From: Alphaproteobacteria bacterium
Lineage (GTDB): Bacteria; Pseudomonadota; Alphaproteobacteria; UBA9219
Assembly (NCBI GenBank): GCA_026225415.1
Contig: JAMFSS010000003.1
Span: 122,638 to 186,637, forward strand
Direction: 5' to 3'
DNA: 64,000 nt
The notes under the pieces were generated by a model that saw only the letters and a program-made list of their open reading frames with translations, did no database searches and was not told the origin of the DNA. A program made the translations under genes and the position numbers. Below are positions 17,754-26,609 of the stretch, in pieces; the first letter of the stretch is position 1, and each line of letters starts with the position of its first letter.

Positions 17754-18404
17754 ATGACTCTGACCCCTTCGCGCCACCTTCGCCGTAAATCGCGCGGCTT
17801 TACCCTGACCGAACTTGCCATCGTCCTGTCGATCATGGGGCTTATCCTTGGCGCGATCTGGACGGCGGCCAGCAAAGTCTATTTCAATCAGAAAATTACC
17901 AAATCAGTGACTCAGACCTTGGCGATTGCCGAAGGTATCAAAGCAGCCTTCCCTAACGGTTCGATACCGGCATCCACCGGCGCTGTGCTGACCGGCTTCG
18001 TTATCGACAGCGGTATTGCGCCAAGCGACATGCTTCAACCCCCCGCTACCTGCGCAAGCGATATTTATGGGGCAGGCAATGGACGGGATGCCGCGGGTAA
18101 TTGCCTCTATGGCCCTTGGCAGAACGAGGTCATCGCCGCCTGGGGTGGCGGGTTTTATGGCGTAGGGGGTCTGGGCGCTTATGGGGATTCGCGCCATTTT
18201 GAAATTGCGATGGCCAGCCTGACAATGACGCAGCAGCAATGCGTCGCCTTCCTGTCCGCCTTTGTGCCGGCGGCCGTTAATGACGGCTTGGTCAATGTCT
18301 ATTTCAACGGTGCCGTCATACCTGTGAGTAGCACCACATCACCGACCGCTTTCTCAAGCTGCGCGGCGGGTGCAGGCGGGCTCTTGCTTCAATTCGCCCT
18401 GTAA
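17754..18404 (+). CDS. Type IV pilin-like protein 1
   Basis: A 216-residue prepilin. It has a basic leader and the prepilin peptidase site SRG|FTLTE with Glu5, then a hydrophobic helix to about residue 40, and a soluble C-terminal domain with Cys pairs (TCASD...GNC, QQC...SSC). The QQCVAFLSAF stretch and late Cys pair suggest a type IVb-like pilin. The ATG at 17754 has AAAGG about 9 bases upstream. Its upstream region, including a CtrA box, is duplicated before the second copy. Alphaproteobacterial pilA is CtrA-controlled in Caulobacter. No pilus assembly genes are in view. Confidence 0.82.
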   Translation: MTLTPSRHLRRKSRGFTLTELAIVLSIMGLILGAIWTAASKVYFNQKITKSVTQTLAIAEGIKAAFPNGSIPASTGAVLTGFVIDSGIAPSDMLQPPATCASDIYGAGNGRDAAGNCLYGPWQNEVIAAWGGGFYGVGGLGAYGDSRHFEIAMASLTMTQQQCVAFLSAFVPAAVNDGLVNVYFNGAVIPVSSTTSPTAFSSCAAGAGGLLLQFAL

Positions 18405-18415
18405 TCCTCGATTTG

Positions 18416-18445
18416 GGCTGTCAAAACAGGCTATTTAAGACAGCC
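18416..18445 (+). terminator. Hairpin between the two pilin-like genes
   Basis: GGCTGTC (18416-18422) pairs perfectly with GACAGCC (18439-18445). Its 3' arm is exactly the N7 spacer of the next CtrA box. No T-run follows, so termination is uncertain. Confidence 0.35.
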
Positions 18446-18450
18446 TTAAC
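18435..18450 (+). promoter_or_regulatory. CtrA box upstream of the second pilin-like gene
   Basis: TTAA (18435-18438), seven bases, TTAAC (18446-18450). It sits at the same distance from its gene (about 50 bases) as the first box, followed by the same TAAACTACAGGC element. Confidence 0.72.
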
Positions 18451-18500
18451 CCTTTGCGCCTTAAACTACAGGCGTTATCCCTCTCAAAAGGCTTTTGGCT

Positions 18501-19115
18501 ATGACTCTGTTCCCTTCGCCCGGCCTTCGCGGCAAATCACGTGGCTTTACCCTGACCGAGCTTGCCATCGTGCTGTCGATCATGGGGCTTATTCTTGGCG
18601 CGATCTGGACGGCAGCCAGCAAGGTTTATTTCAATCAGAAAGTAACGAAATCGGTGACGCAGACTTTGGCGATTGCCGAAGCGGTGAAAGCCCTCTATCC
18701 AAACGGCGTCATACAAGGCGGCCCGGCATGGTTCACCGGCTCGCTCATAAATGGTAATTCATTTACAAGTGATATGATCCAAAGCTGTACGGGCACAGAA
18801 TGGGGCACCAATTATCCCGCCTATTCCGGTACGGCAGGCTGCGCTGTCGGGCCTTTCCAAAATCAATTCCTTGTCGGAACCCAGACGGTTTTTGGCGCGC
18901 TGCCCGCATCGGCGCACGATTTTGAAATTGCAACGTGGTTCTTCACGGCGACACAGGCCGTCGCTTTTCTTGCCGCCTTTGTTCCTGCCGCCGCCAATGA
19001 TGGTCTTGTGAATGTTTATTGTGATGGCGTCGGCATAACAGCTGTAAGCTCCACGACATCACCAACAGCATTCACAAGCTGCTTCGGCAATGTCGGTTTG
19101 CAGTTCCAACTCTAA
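18501..19115 (+). CDS. Type IV pilin-like protein 2
   Basis: A 204-residue paralogue of the preceding protein. The first 60 or so residues are almost identical, including SRG|FTLTE and the hydrophobic helix, while the central part (about residues 65-140) differs completely. The end is again similar (VPAA.NDGLVNVY, SSTTSPTAF.SC). The ATG at 18501 is preceded by AAAAGG; a TTG at 18495 is in frame. Conserved assembly helix with divergent exposed domain is what would be expected of two subunits with different surface faces. A strong terminator follows. Confidence 0.82.
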   Translation: MTLFPSPGLRGKSRGFTLTELAIVLSIMGLILGAIWTAASKVYFNQKVTKSVTQTLAIAEAVKALYPNGVIQGGPAWFTGSLINGNSFTSDMIQSCTGTEWGTNYPAYSGTAGCAVGPFQNQFLVGTQTVFGALPASAHDFEIATWFFTATQAVAFLAAFVPAAANDGLVNVYCDGVGITAVSSTTSPTAFTSCFGNVGLQFQL

Positions 19116-19124
19116 TCCGGCCAA

Positions 19125-19160
19125 CAAAAAAGCCGGTGGAGACATCCACCGGCTTTTTTT
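19125..19160. terminator. Bidirectional terminator between pilin 2 and trcR
   Basis: A perfect 10-bp stem AGCCGGTGGA/TCCACCGGCT (19131-19140 with 19145-19154), 4-base loop, A-run before and T-run after. It serves both convergent genes. Confidence 0.92.
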
Positions 19161-19176
19161 ATTCCTGTCGGAAACC

Positions 19177-19857
19177 TTATCCCAGGCTGCGTTCCATCGC
19201 ATCATGATCGATATCGGGTTGATCATCTTGCTGGTTGCTTGGCGTCGAAACAAAACCTTCTGCGCTGTCATTCGATGAAGCCTTCGCGGCAAAACCCTTT
19301 TTCGCGGGCTTGCCCCCAGCTGCTTCTTCACGCGCAACGCGGCGGGTGGCGCGTTTCAACGCCGCTTCCAGATCGGCAGATTTGCACAATCCCAACAACA
19401 CAGGATTCTGCGGTTTAATGTTCGATGCGTTCCAATGCGAACGGTCGCGCACTTTGGCGATCGTGTCCTTGGTCGTGCCCAATAAACGCGCAATCTGCGC
19501 ATCCAGCAAATCGGGAAAATTCTTGACCAGATAGGCGATAGCGTCGGGCTTTTCGCCGCGCTTGGAAACGGGTGTGTAGCGTGCGCCTTTGGTGCGTGCG
19601 ACGGGTTGGGGCAAATCGCTCTTGACCATTTTCAAACGCCCACGGGGATCGGCTTCGCAACGCTTGATTTCTTCGCTGGTCAATTGGCCGTTCAAAGTTG
19701 GGTCAAGGCCGTTGATGCCTTGCGCCACTTCGCCATCGGCAATCGCCTGAACTTCCAATTTATGCAAACCGCAAAATTCCGCGACCTGTTCAAAAGTCAG
19801 CGTGGTGTGTTCAACCATCCAGACGGCGGTCGCTTTGGGCATAAGGGGTAGAGCCAT
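19177..19857 (-). CDS. DUF1013 / TrcR-type cell-cycle regulator
   Basis: A 226-residue protein of the DUF1013 family, confined to alphaproteobacteria and described there as the cell-cycle regulator TrcR. Diagnostic blocks: MPKATAVWMVEHTTLTFEQVAEFCGLHKLEVQ split over residues 6-37, then IADGEVAQGINGLDP, and RLLGTTKDTIAKVRDRSHWN (about 137-156), a likely DNA-binding helix-turn-helix. The C-terminus is low complexity. I take the ATG at 19857 (GGAGAAGAAA before it); an ATG four codons earlier is possible. The quinone oxidoreductase gene lies upstream on the same strand. Confidence 0.85.
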   Translation of the reverse strand: MALPLMPKATAVWMVEHTTLTFEQVAEFCGLHKLEVQAIADGEVAQGINGLDPTLNGQLTSEEIKRCEADPRGRLKMVKSDLPQPVARTKGARYTPVSKRGEKPDAIAYLVKNFPDLLDAQIARLLGTTKDTIAKVRDRSHWNASNIKPQNPVLLGLCKSADLEAALKRATRRVAREEAAGGKPAKKGFAAKASSNDSAEGFVSTPSNQQDDQPDIDHDAMERSLG

Positions 19858-19941
19858 TTTCTTCTCCATACAAAAAACAAGCGATCAGGTTCCTGCCGGA
19901 AACTTTTTCAGTCTCCGAACGATCCGCCTTCAATTTTTAGG

Positions 19942-19963
19942 GATCGGTTTAAAGTCCCCGATC
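19942..19963 (-). terminator. Hairpin at the end of the quinone oxidoreductase gene
   Basis: GATCGG (19942-19947) pairs with CCGATC (19958-19963), overlapping the stop codon. There is no clear T-run; a weak terminator or a processing stem is possible. Confidence 0.3.
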
Positions 19964-20954
19964 AGGAAACTTCGAGGAGCATCTTACCAATATGCGCGGA
20001 TGTTTCCATCACTTTATGCGCCTCAGCGGCGTCTTTTAACGGAAATGCTTGATAAATAACGGGTTTTATTTTTTTCTGTTCGACCAAAGGCCAGATTTTC
20101 TGACGGATTTCCGCAATCAAACGGGTTTTTTCCACAGCGCTGCGACCACGCAGGGTTGACCCGGTTAAAGTCAAATGGCCTTGCATGACATAACGCAAAT
20201 TCACATCACTTTTGGCCGATTGCGTCGCAATGCTGATATGTTTGCCGTGGCGGCACAGGCATTGCAGATTGCGGTTAACATAGGCGCCGCCCACCATATC
20301 CAAAACGACATCCACCCCGCGGTCATGCGTGGCGCGCCAGCAATTAATGACATAATCATCTTCACGGTAATTGATCACCAGATCGGCGCCCAACGCATAA
20401 CAGGCTTCGCTTTTGGCCTCGCTGCCCACAGTCACGATTATGCTGCCACCAATGGCTTTGGCCATCTGTATGGCCATTGTGCCGATACCGCTCGACCCGC
20501 CATGAACCAGGGCGGTCTGCCCGGCCTGAAACCCGCCATCTTCAAATAAATTCGCATAGACGGTGATAATGGCTTCGGGCAAAGCGGCGGCGTCATGCAA
20601 ACTCACACCCGCCGGCACCGGCAAACAATGGGCGGCTGGAACGGCCACATATTCGGCATAACCCCCGCCGGACAGAAGGGCACACACCGTATCGCCGATT
20701 TTCCATTCCTTAACACCGACACCCAAAGCGGTAATGGTGCCGGAAATTTCCATACCCAGAATGTCGGATGCGCCCGGTGGGGGCGGGTATTTGCCCTGTC
20801 TTTGCATAATATCGGCGCGGTTAACGCCTGCTGCCGCAACCCGCACCAAAACCTCGCCAGCCTGCGGGGCGGGCAGGGGGCGCGTGGCAATATGCAGGGT
20901 TTCCGGTGCGCCCGCGCCAAAACAGGCGATAACATTCATTTGGGAGTCTGACAT
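19962..20954 (-). CDS. NAD(P)H quinone oxidoreductase (PIG3/zeta-crystallin type)
   Basis: A 330-residue medium-chain dehydrogenase without the zinc ligands of alcohol dehydrogenases. Visible features: GVNRADIMQRQGKYPPPPG (about residues 43-61, typical of the PIG3 group), the Rossmann loop VHGGSSGIGTMAIQMAK (about 149-165), and VVLDMVGGAY. It probably reduces quinones with NADPH. Start at 20954; the alternative ATG at 20939 is five codons in. trcR lies downstream on the same strand. Confidence 0.9.
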   Translation of the reverse strand: MSDSQMNVIACFGAGAPETLHIATRPLPAPQAGEVLVRVAAAGVNRADIMQRQGKYPPPPGASDILGMEISGTITALGVGVKEWKIGDTVCALLSGGGYAEYVAVPAAHCLPVPAGVSLHDAAALPEAIITVYANLFEDGGFQAGQTALVHGGSSGIGTMAIQMAKAIGGSIIVTVGSEAKSEACYALGADLVINYREDDYVINCWRATHDRGVDVVLDMVGGAYVNRNLQCLCRHGKHISIATQSAKSDVNLRYVMQGHLTLTGSTLRGRSAVEKTRLIAEIRQKIWPLVEQKKIKPVIYQAFPLKDAAEAHKVMETSAHIGKMLLEVS

Positions 20955-21344
20955 GACGACACCCTAATGCGTCCCCAGAATCCGCACAACTTAAATGATA
21001 TGCCATTGACATGCCTATGTAATTCATGAGGTTAAAAAGCAGGTTGCTCTCGGGGGCTGTTTCTGGTTATGATGCCCCACTTTCCGGCCCCTTGGCGCGA
21101 ATGGTTCGCGCATTGCGGTGAAAGACTGATAAATCAATGATTTATAGAGTCTGTCGGACGAACTGAAAAACACGGCTTCCCCCGCATTCTTAACAATCAT
21201 CCTCAGGATGAACCGGGCCGGGAACGTGAAATACCAGGATTTCCAAACTGGGGATTTTGGCAGTAAAGGCAACCAATTTGCCGATTCTGGCGCCAAAAGG
21301 GTTCACTTCTCACCCCATCGGCTGCCTATCGGCGGGAGAATAAA
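20955..21344 (+). other. Long leader region of rne
   Basis: The 390 bp between the divergent oxidoreductase gene and rne contain no convincing gene. A perfect TTGACA occurs at 21006-21011 but no good -10 follows at 17 bases. The distance to the ATG would allow a leader of about 300 bases; RNase E mRNAs in other bacteria are autoregulated through long leaders, so that is a reasonable expectation here, though I cannot fold it reliably. Confidence 0.4.
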
Positions 21345-24089
21345 ATGACGAAGCGTATGTTGGTGGATGCGACGCATCCGGAAGAAACCCGTGTAGCTAT
21401 TGTAGACGAGCGCCGCCTCGAAGATTTCGACTTCGAAAGCACCGCGAAAAAGCAACTTAAAGGCAATATCTATCTTGCCAAAGTGATCCGCATCGAACCG
21501 TCGCTTCAGGCGGCTTTCGTGGAATATGGCGGCAACCGCCACGGCTTCTTGCCTTTCAGCGAAATTCACCCCGACTATTTCCGTATTCCCATCGCCGACC
21601 GCCCGCATGACGCGCCGGAAGACGATGATATGGATGATGGCGACGATGCGGAAGTCGATGCCGAAACCATCAGCGCCTACCAAAACGAAGCCGCGCATGA
21701 TCACGACCACGAACATCACGCCGAAGAACACACGCATCACGAGCATCCGCTTGTCGAATCTGCGGAATCTGCCGAAGAAAATCCTGCGCCCGCATTGGCC
21801 GCGCAAGAAGCGCCCTATGCAACCGCGCCTTATGATGCGGCGCCTCTTCTCGCTACTTCCGAAACGCTCACCGCGCAACCCATCGCCGGTCTTGGCGTGG
21901 ATGCGGCGAACGAATTGGGTTTGATCACCGATTTCGGCAATGCCGTTGGCGATAATTCTTTTGTGCCATCGCCTGTCGAAGCGACCATTGAAACCGTCGG
22001 CGGCGAAGTCGCCGAAGTCGAAGCAGCGGAACAACGCGTGCGCCGTCCGCGCATGCGCCAATATAAAATTCAGGAAGTCGTCAAACGCCGTCAGGTGATG
22101 TTGATTCAGGTCGTGAAAGAAGAGCGCGGCAACAAAGGCGCGGCGCTTACCACCTATCTGTCGCTCGCCGGTCGTTACTGCGTTTTGATGCCCAACACCG
22201 ATCGTGGCGGGGGCGTATCGCGCAAGATCACCAGCCACCAAGACCGCAAGCGCATGAAAGACATGCTGGATCAGCTGGAAACGCCCGAAGGCATGGCGGT
22301 CATCCTGCGTACGGCGGGTATGGAGCAAGAACCGGCGGAAATCCAACGCGATCTGGAACATCTGCTGCGCCTGTGGAACAATATCCGCGAACAAACGCTG
22401 GCATCCTCTGCGCCGACTTTGATTTACGAAGAAGCCAATCTGATCAAACGCTGCATCCGCGATTTATATGCCGCCGATGTTTCCGAAATTCTGGTCGCGG
22501 GCCAAAAAGGCTATGACCTCGCGCACGACTTTATGAAATCCATCATGCCCGAAGACGAAGGCAAGGTGCGGTTGTACGAAGATTCCGTTCCGCTTTTCTT
22601 CCGTTACAATGTCGAAAAGCAAATCGATTTCTTGTATAATCCGGTCGTCCAATTGCGTTCCGGCGGTTATATCGTCATCAACCCGACCGAAGCGTTGGTG
22701 TCAATCGACGTCAATTCCGGCCGTTCGACCCGCGAACGCCATATCGAAGGCACCGCGTTGAAAACCAATCTGGAAGCCGCCGACGAAGTGGCGCGTCAAT
22801 TGCGCCTGCGCGATCTGGCCGGTCTTGTGGTTATCGATTTTATCGATATGGAAGATGGCCGCAACAATGCCGCCGTCGAACGCCGCATGAAAGAAGCGAT
22901 GAAGGTCGACCGCGCCCGTTTGCAAATCGGCCGCATCTCGCCTTTCGGCCTGATGGAATTGTCGCGCCAACGCCTGCATTCGTCGCTGACCGAAATCAAT
23001 TTTGAACGCTGCGCCCATTGCTCGGGCGTCGGCCTTGTTCGCTCGGTGGACTCCGCCGCGATTTCTATTCTGCGCATGATCGAAGAAGACGGCATCCGCC
23101 AGCCGGGCGGCGAAATGGTTCTGCATGTGCCGACCAAAGTCGCGCTTTATATCCTGAACCAGAAACGCAGCGCGCTGCACGCCATCGAACATCGTTATAA
23201 TCTGCAAGTCCTGTTGCACAGCGACGACACGCTGGTGCCGCCCGATTGCAAGATGGAGCGCAGCAAGGGCGGCGAAGCCCGCACCCGCGTTGCCTTGGTG
23301 GACAGCGATAATCTGATGGATACCGCGCCTTTGGCCGATGATTCCGAACGCACAATGAGCGAACCGGCAGAAGCCGCACGTAGCAGAGAAGGCAACCGCG
23401 AAGGCGGCAATCGTGAAGGTAACCGCGAAGGGGGCGACCGCAATAATCGTCGCCGTGGCCGTTTTGGCCGCGGGGGTCGTGATGGCGGTGGTCGTGATGG
23501 CGGTCGTGACCGCAACGAACGCCCGGATCGTAACGACCGCAACCGCAATGATCGCCCCGCCTATAACAACGATGCACCGCAAAACGCCGAAGCCAATGGC
23601 AATGTCGTGCCTTCGGATGAAGTGGTCGATGATAACATTGGCAACAATGCCGGTGTCGAAACGCATGGCGAAGGCAACGCGCATCCATCCGGTGAAGGCA
23701 GACAGGAAGGCCGTGGCCGCCGCCGTGGCCGCCGTGGTGGCCGTGGCCGCCGCAATGGCCAAGGCGGTCGCGAAGGCCAACCCGAAGGCGGCACACAACC
23801 GGAAAACGGTAATGCCGAACCGCGCGAACATGCGCCCCGCGAACATTCACAACGCGACCATACGCCACGCGAACGTCCGCAACGTGAACATGCGCCCCGC
23901 GAACGGCAGCCTTATCAACAATCCGCCTCTGTGCCGACCAGCATCCACGAACTGGATACAACGCCCCGCGAACATCGTGGCCCGGCCCAGGATTTTGCCC
24001 CACGCCCGTCGCCCTACGAAGTGACCAATCCCGATGGTGACGATAAGAATCCCAAGGGTGGTTGGTGGCGAAAGCTAACCGGTCAGTAA
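21345..24089 (+). CDS. rne: Ribonuclease E/G family (RNase E)
   Basis: RNase E is the endonuclease that starts most mRNA decay and matures rRNA and tRNA. The 914-residue protein has the split S1 domain starting GNIYLAKVIRIEPSLQAAF (about residues 40-58), interrupted by an acidic/His-rich insertion (about 90-225) common in alphaproteobacteria. Catalytic aspartates are Asp455 (SIDVNSG) and Asp498 (VVIDFIDM), 43 apart as in E. coli (303/346). The zinc-link is CAHC (556-559). The C-terminal 270 residues are Arg/Gly/Asn-rich (RRGRRGGRGRR), probably RNA-binding and scaffold for the degradosome. GGGAGAA precedes the ATG. Confidence 0.95.
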   Translation: MTKRMLVDATHPEETRVAIVDERRLEDFDFESTAKKQLKGNIYLAKVIRIEPSLQAAFVEYGGNRHGFLPFSEIHPDYFRIPIADRPHDAPEDDDMDDGDDAEVDAETISAYQNEAAHDHDHEHHAEEHTHHEHPLVESAESAEENPAPALAAQEAPYATAPYDAAPLLATSETLTAQPIAGLGVDAANELGLITDFGNAVGDNSFVPSPVEATIETVGGEVAEVEAAEQRVRRPRMRQYKIQEVVKRRQVMLIQVVKEERGNKGAALTTYLSLAGRYCVLMPNTDRGGGVSRKITSHQDRKRMKDMLDQLETPEGMAVILRTAGMEQEPAEIQRDLEHLLRLWNNIREQTLASSAPTLIYEEANLIKRCIRDLYAADVSEILVAGQKGYDLAHDFMKSIMPEDEGKVRLYEDSVPLFFRYNVEKQIDFLYNPVVQLRSGGYIVINPTEALVSIDVNSGRSTRERHIEGTALKTNLEAADEVARQLRLRDLAGLVVIDFIDMEDGRNNAAVERRMKEAMKVDRARLQIGRISPFGLMELSRQRLHSSLTEINFERCAHCSGVGLVRSVDSAAISILRMIEEDGIRQPGGEMVLHVPTKVALYILNQKRSALHAIEHRYNLQVLLHSDDTLVPPDCKMERSKGGEARTRVALVDSDNLMDTAPLADDSERTMSEPAEAARSREGNREGGNREGNREGGDRNNRRRGRFGRGGRDGGGRDGGRDRNERPDRNDRNRNDRPAYNNDAPQNAEANGNVVPSDEVVDDNIGNNAGVETHGEGNAHPSGEGRQEGRGRRRGRRGGRGRRNGQGGREGQPEGGTQPENGNAEPREHAPREHSQRDHTPRERPQREHAPRERQPYQQSASVPTSIHELDTTPREHRGPAQDFAPRPSPYEVTNPDGDDKNPKGGWWRKLTGQ

Positions 24090-24097
24090 GTAAAGCC

Positions 24098-25936
24098 GTG
24101 GCCTCAACCCTTCTCCTGACCGTCCAAGACGGTGTCGTTCGCTTTGGCGATAAAACGCTGTTTCAGGATTTGTCTTTCAATATCCGTCAGGGCGAAAAAG
24201 TCTGTCTTATCGGCAAAAACGGCGCCGGTAAATCCACGTTGATGAACATTATCACCAATGCCCGCGAACTCGACGAAGGCATGCGCTGGCAATTGCAGGG
24301 TTCGACCATAGGCTATCTGCAACAGGAAATCGTGCCGAAAGCCAATCAGACGGTGCGCGATTTTATTTTCGAAGCGCTGAACAACCAGGATGGCAGCCAC
24401 GATTATAAAATTGAAATCGTCGTCGAACCGCTGCAAATCCACCTTGATGATAAAATGACCAACCTGTCGGGCGGCCAATTGCGCCGCGCCGCGCTGGCCC
24501 GCGCCCTGGTCGAAGAACCCGATATTTTATTGCTGGACGAACCGACCAACCATCTGGATCTTGATATCATCGAATGGCTGGAACAATACCTCAAATCCTA
24601 TGCGGGCGCGATCGTCTGCATCAGCCATGACAAGGCTTTTTTGGGCAATGTCTCGGAAAAAGTTTTCTGGCTCGATCGCGGTAAATTAAAAATCTGCCCG
24701 CGTGGTTTTTCATTCTTCGAAGAATGGTCGACCATGTTGCTGGAACAGGAAGAACGCGAACTCCACAACCGCCAGAAAGTATTGGACCAGGAAGTGGAAT
24801 GGGCCAGCCGCGGCGTCAAGGCGCGGCGCAAACGCAATGTGCGGCGCGTAGAGCTTATGAAAACCGAGCGCGAGAAACTGCGCGTCGATAAAAACGCGTT
24901 GGCGCGTATGTTGGCGAAAATTGATTTTGATCCGGGTGAGGCGGTCGAAACCACATCACGCATCGCCGCCGAATTTTTTAACGTCTATAAAACATATAAC
25001 GAAGATGGGCGCGAAAAACCCATTCTGGAAAAATTCAACCTGCGCATCATGCGCGGCGACCGTATCGGCATCATCGGCAAAAACGGTTCGGGTAAAACCA
25101 CTTTTCTTAAATTGCTGGTTGGCGAATTGAAACAAGACGCAGGCAAAATCAAAATCGCGCGCGAATTGATGTTTTCGTATTTCGACCAGAAACGCAAAGA
25201 CCTCATCCCCGATCATTCCCTGCAACGTATTTTGTGCCCGAATGGCAGCGATTACATCAATGTTATGGGTAAAGACCGCCATGTCTGCGGCTATCTGAAA
25301 GATTTTCTGTTTGACCCGAAAATGGTCAATCATCCGGTCAGCGTTTTATCGGGCGGGCAAAAAAACCGCCTGATGCTGGCGAAAATTATGGCCAATCCGG
25401 GCGGATTGTTGATCCTCGATGAACCGACCAACGATCTGGATATGGAAACGTTGGATATGTTGGAAGACATGCTGGCCAATTATGAAGGCACCTTGCTGGT
25501 CGTCAGTCACGACCGTGATTTTCTTGACCAGACAGTCAGTAAAATTCTGGCCTTCGAAGGCGGCGGTAAAATCGATGCGGTCATCGGCGGTTATCAGGAT
25601 TATCTGGCCAAGAAAAAAGGCAAGGATACGCCCGCCGAAATCCCTAAACTGCCGCCCAAGAAAAACACCAGCCAGCCTACAGCGTCTAAATCAGATGCCA
25701 AGCTTACCTATATCCAAAGTTACGAGCTGAAAAACCTGCCTGACCAGATCACCAAACTTGAAAAAGAAATCGCGCATACCGAAAACCAATTGGCCGACCA
25801 TGAACTTTATACGCGCGATGCGGAATTGTTCGACAAACTCAGCCGCAATCTGGTTCACGCCAAGGCGACCTTGCATCAGGCCGAAGAACGCTGGCTGGCG
25901 TTGGAAGAATTGCGCCAATCGTTAGAAAAAAACTAG
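24098..25936 (+). CDS. ABC-F family ATPase, Uup-like
   Basis: A 612-residue soluble protein with two ABC ATPase domains and no membrane domain. First domain: Walker A GKNGAGKST, signature LSGGQLRRAALA, Walker B LLLDEPTNHLD. Second: GKNGSGKTT, LSGGQKNRLMLA, LLILDEPTNDLD. A C-terminal coiled coil (about residues 530-612) resembles the Uup DNA-binding tail. Such proteins act on ribosomes or branched DNA. The start is uncertain: GTG at 24098 lies 8 bases after the rne stop, while TTG/GTG at 24062/24065 would overlap rne. Confidence 0.9.
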   Translation: MASTLLLTVQDGVVRFGDKTLFQDLSFNIRQGEKVCLIGKNGAGKSTLMNIITNARELDEGMRWQLQGSTIGYLQQEIVPKANQTVRDFIFEALNNQDGSHDYKIEIVVEPLQIHLDDKMTNLSGGQLRRAALARALVEEPDILLLDEPTNHLDLDIIEWLEQYLKSYAGAIVCISHDKAFLGNVSEKVFWLDRGKLKICPRGFSFFEEWSTMLLEQEERELHNRQKVLDQEVEWASRGVKARRKRNVRRVELMKTEREKLRVDKNALARMLAKIDFDPGEAVETTSRIAAEFFNVYKTYNEDGREKPILEKFNLRIMRGDRIGIIGKNGSGKTTFLKLLVGELKQDAGKIKIARELMFSYFDQKRKDLIPDHSLQRILCPNGSDYINVMGKDRHVCGYLKDFLFDPKMVNHPVSVLSGGQKNRLMLAKIMANPGGLLILDEPTNDLDMETLDMLEDMLANYEGTLLVVSHDRDFLDQTVSKILAFEGGGKIDAVIGGYQDYLAKKKGKDTPAEIPKLPPKKNTSQPTASKSDAKLTYIQSYELKNLPDQITKLEKEIAHTENQLADHELYTRDAELFDKLSRNLVHAKATLHQAEERWLALEELRQSLEKN

Positions 25937-25942
25937 CGCCTA

Positions 25943-26485
25943 CTATCCGTTCCTGTAGCCATAAAGGCTAAAGCCAAATTTGTTCAGATAATTTTGGGTT
26001 GTTAAATCATCCCGCGATGGAATATCGCCAAATTTTATGAAACCAGGATAGGCTCCGCTAATTTCTTTTTTCATTAAGCGAACAATCCAAGGATGCCATG
26101 CGTGATTAATAAAAGAGGGTTCTCCATGGGCATGCCAGCCATCATTTTCGAGGACTTCAATTAATTCACAATAATCTCGATTATCTTTTCCTGAAATAAA
26201 TCGCACGAATTGTGGTTTCTGTTCTGAAACTGGCAGATCGGGAATTTCGCTAAAAGGCACAAAACCTTCATAGGGTTCTGGCGTTTCTTTGCGGATACCC
26301 TGAAGAACGCGTACTTCGTGATGAAGGCCAGTGATATGAAAGATAGCATGGTGAGAACCCTCAAATTCAAATCCCTTTAAAATAGCGCTTTCCAAGCGTT
26401 CACATATTTCCGAATCTGCTATGCAGAACTCATCATTCATATCCGTTTTTAAATCACCCGTCAGGTCGCGATGCAATATAGCCAT
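25943..26485 (-). CDS. Hypothetical protein
   Basis: A 180-residue protein not recognised. It is acidic, with several Trp/His-rich patches (ENDGWHAHGEP, HAWHPWIVRL) and no signal peptide or membrane segment. Two similar internal phrases, GFVPFSEIPDLP (about residues 74-85) and GFIKFGDIPSRD (about 147-158), hint at an internal repeat. AAAGGA precedes the ATG by 8 bases. The composition is AT-richer than the neighbours, and it converges on the ABC-F gene with a 6-base gap. Probably acquired. Confidence 0.65.
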   Translation of the reverse strand: MAILHRDLTGDLKTDMNDEFCIADSEICERLESAILKGFEFEGSHHAIFHITGLHHEVRVLQGIRKETPEPYEGFVPFSEIPDLPVSEQKPQFVRFISGKDNRDYCELIEVLENDGWHAHGEPSFINHAWHPWIVRLMKKEISGAYPGFIKFGDIPSRDDLTTQNYLNKFGFSLYGYRNG

Positions 26486-26609
26486 AATATATTCCTTTTT
26501 TTAAATGGTAGAGAGAGATTAGAAAATGCCGCCGCTACCTGTCAAGGGAGCATAGCGAAAGTGCATTTATGCAGGTTCACTCTCCGTTTTAACCATGTTA
26601 GGTTAATGC

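Noticed and set aside
21024..21296. Minus-strand 90-codon frame in the rne leader
   Set aside because: No ribosome site and no sensible domain; the region is better explained as a long mRNA leader.
22701..24003. Long minus-strand open frames opposite rne and its RG-rich tail
   Set aside because: They are antisense shadows caused by codon bias; their translations are low-complexity and have no ribosome sites.
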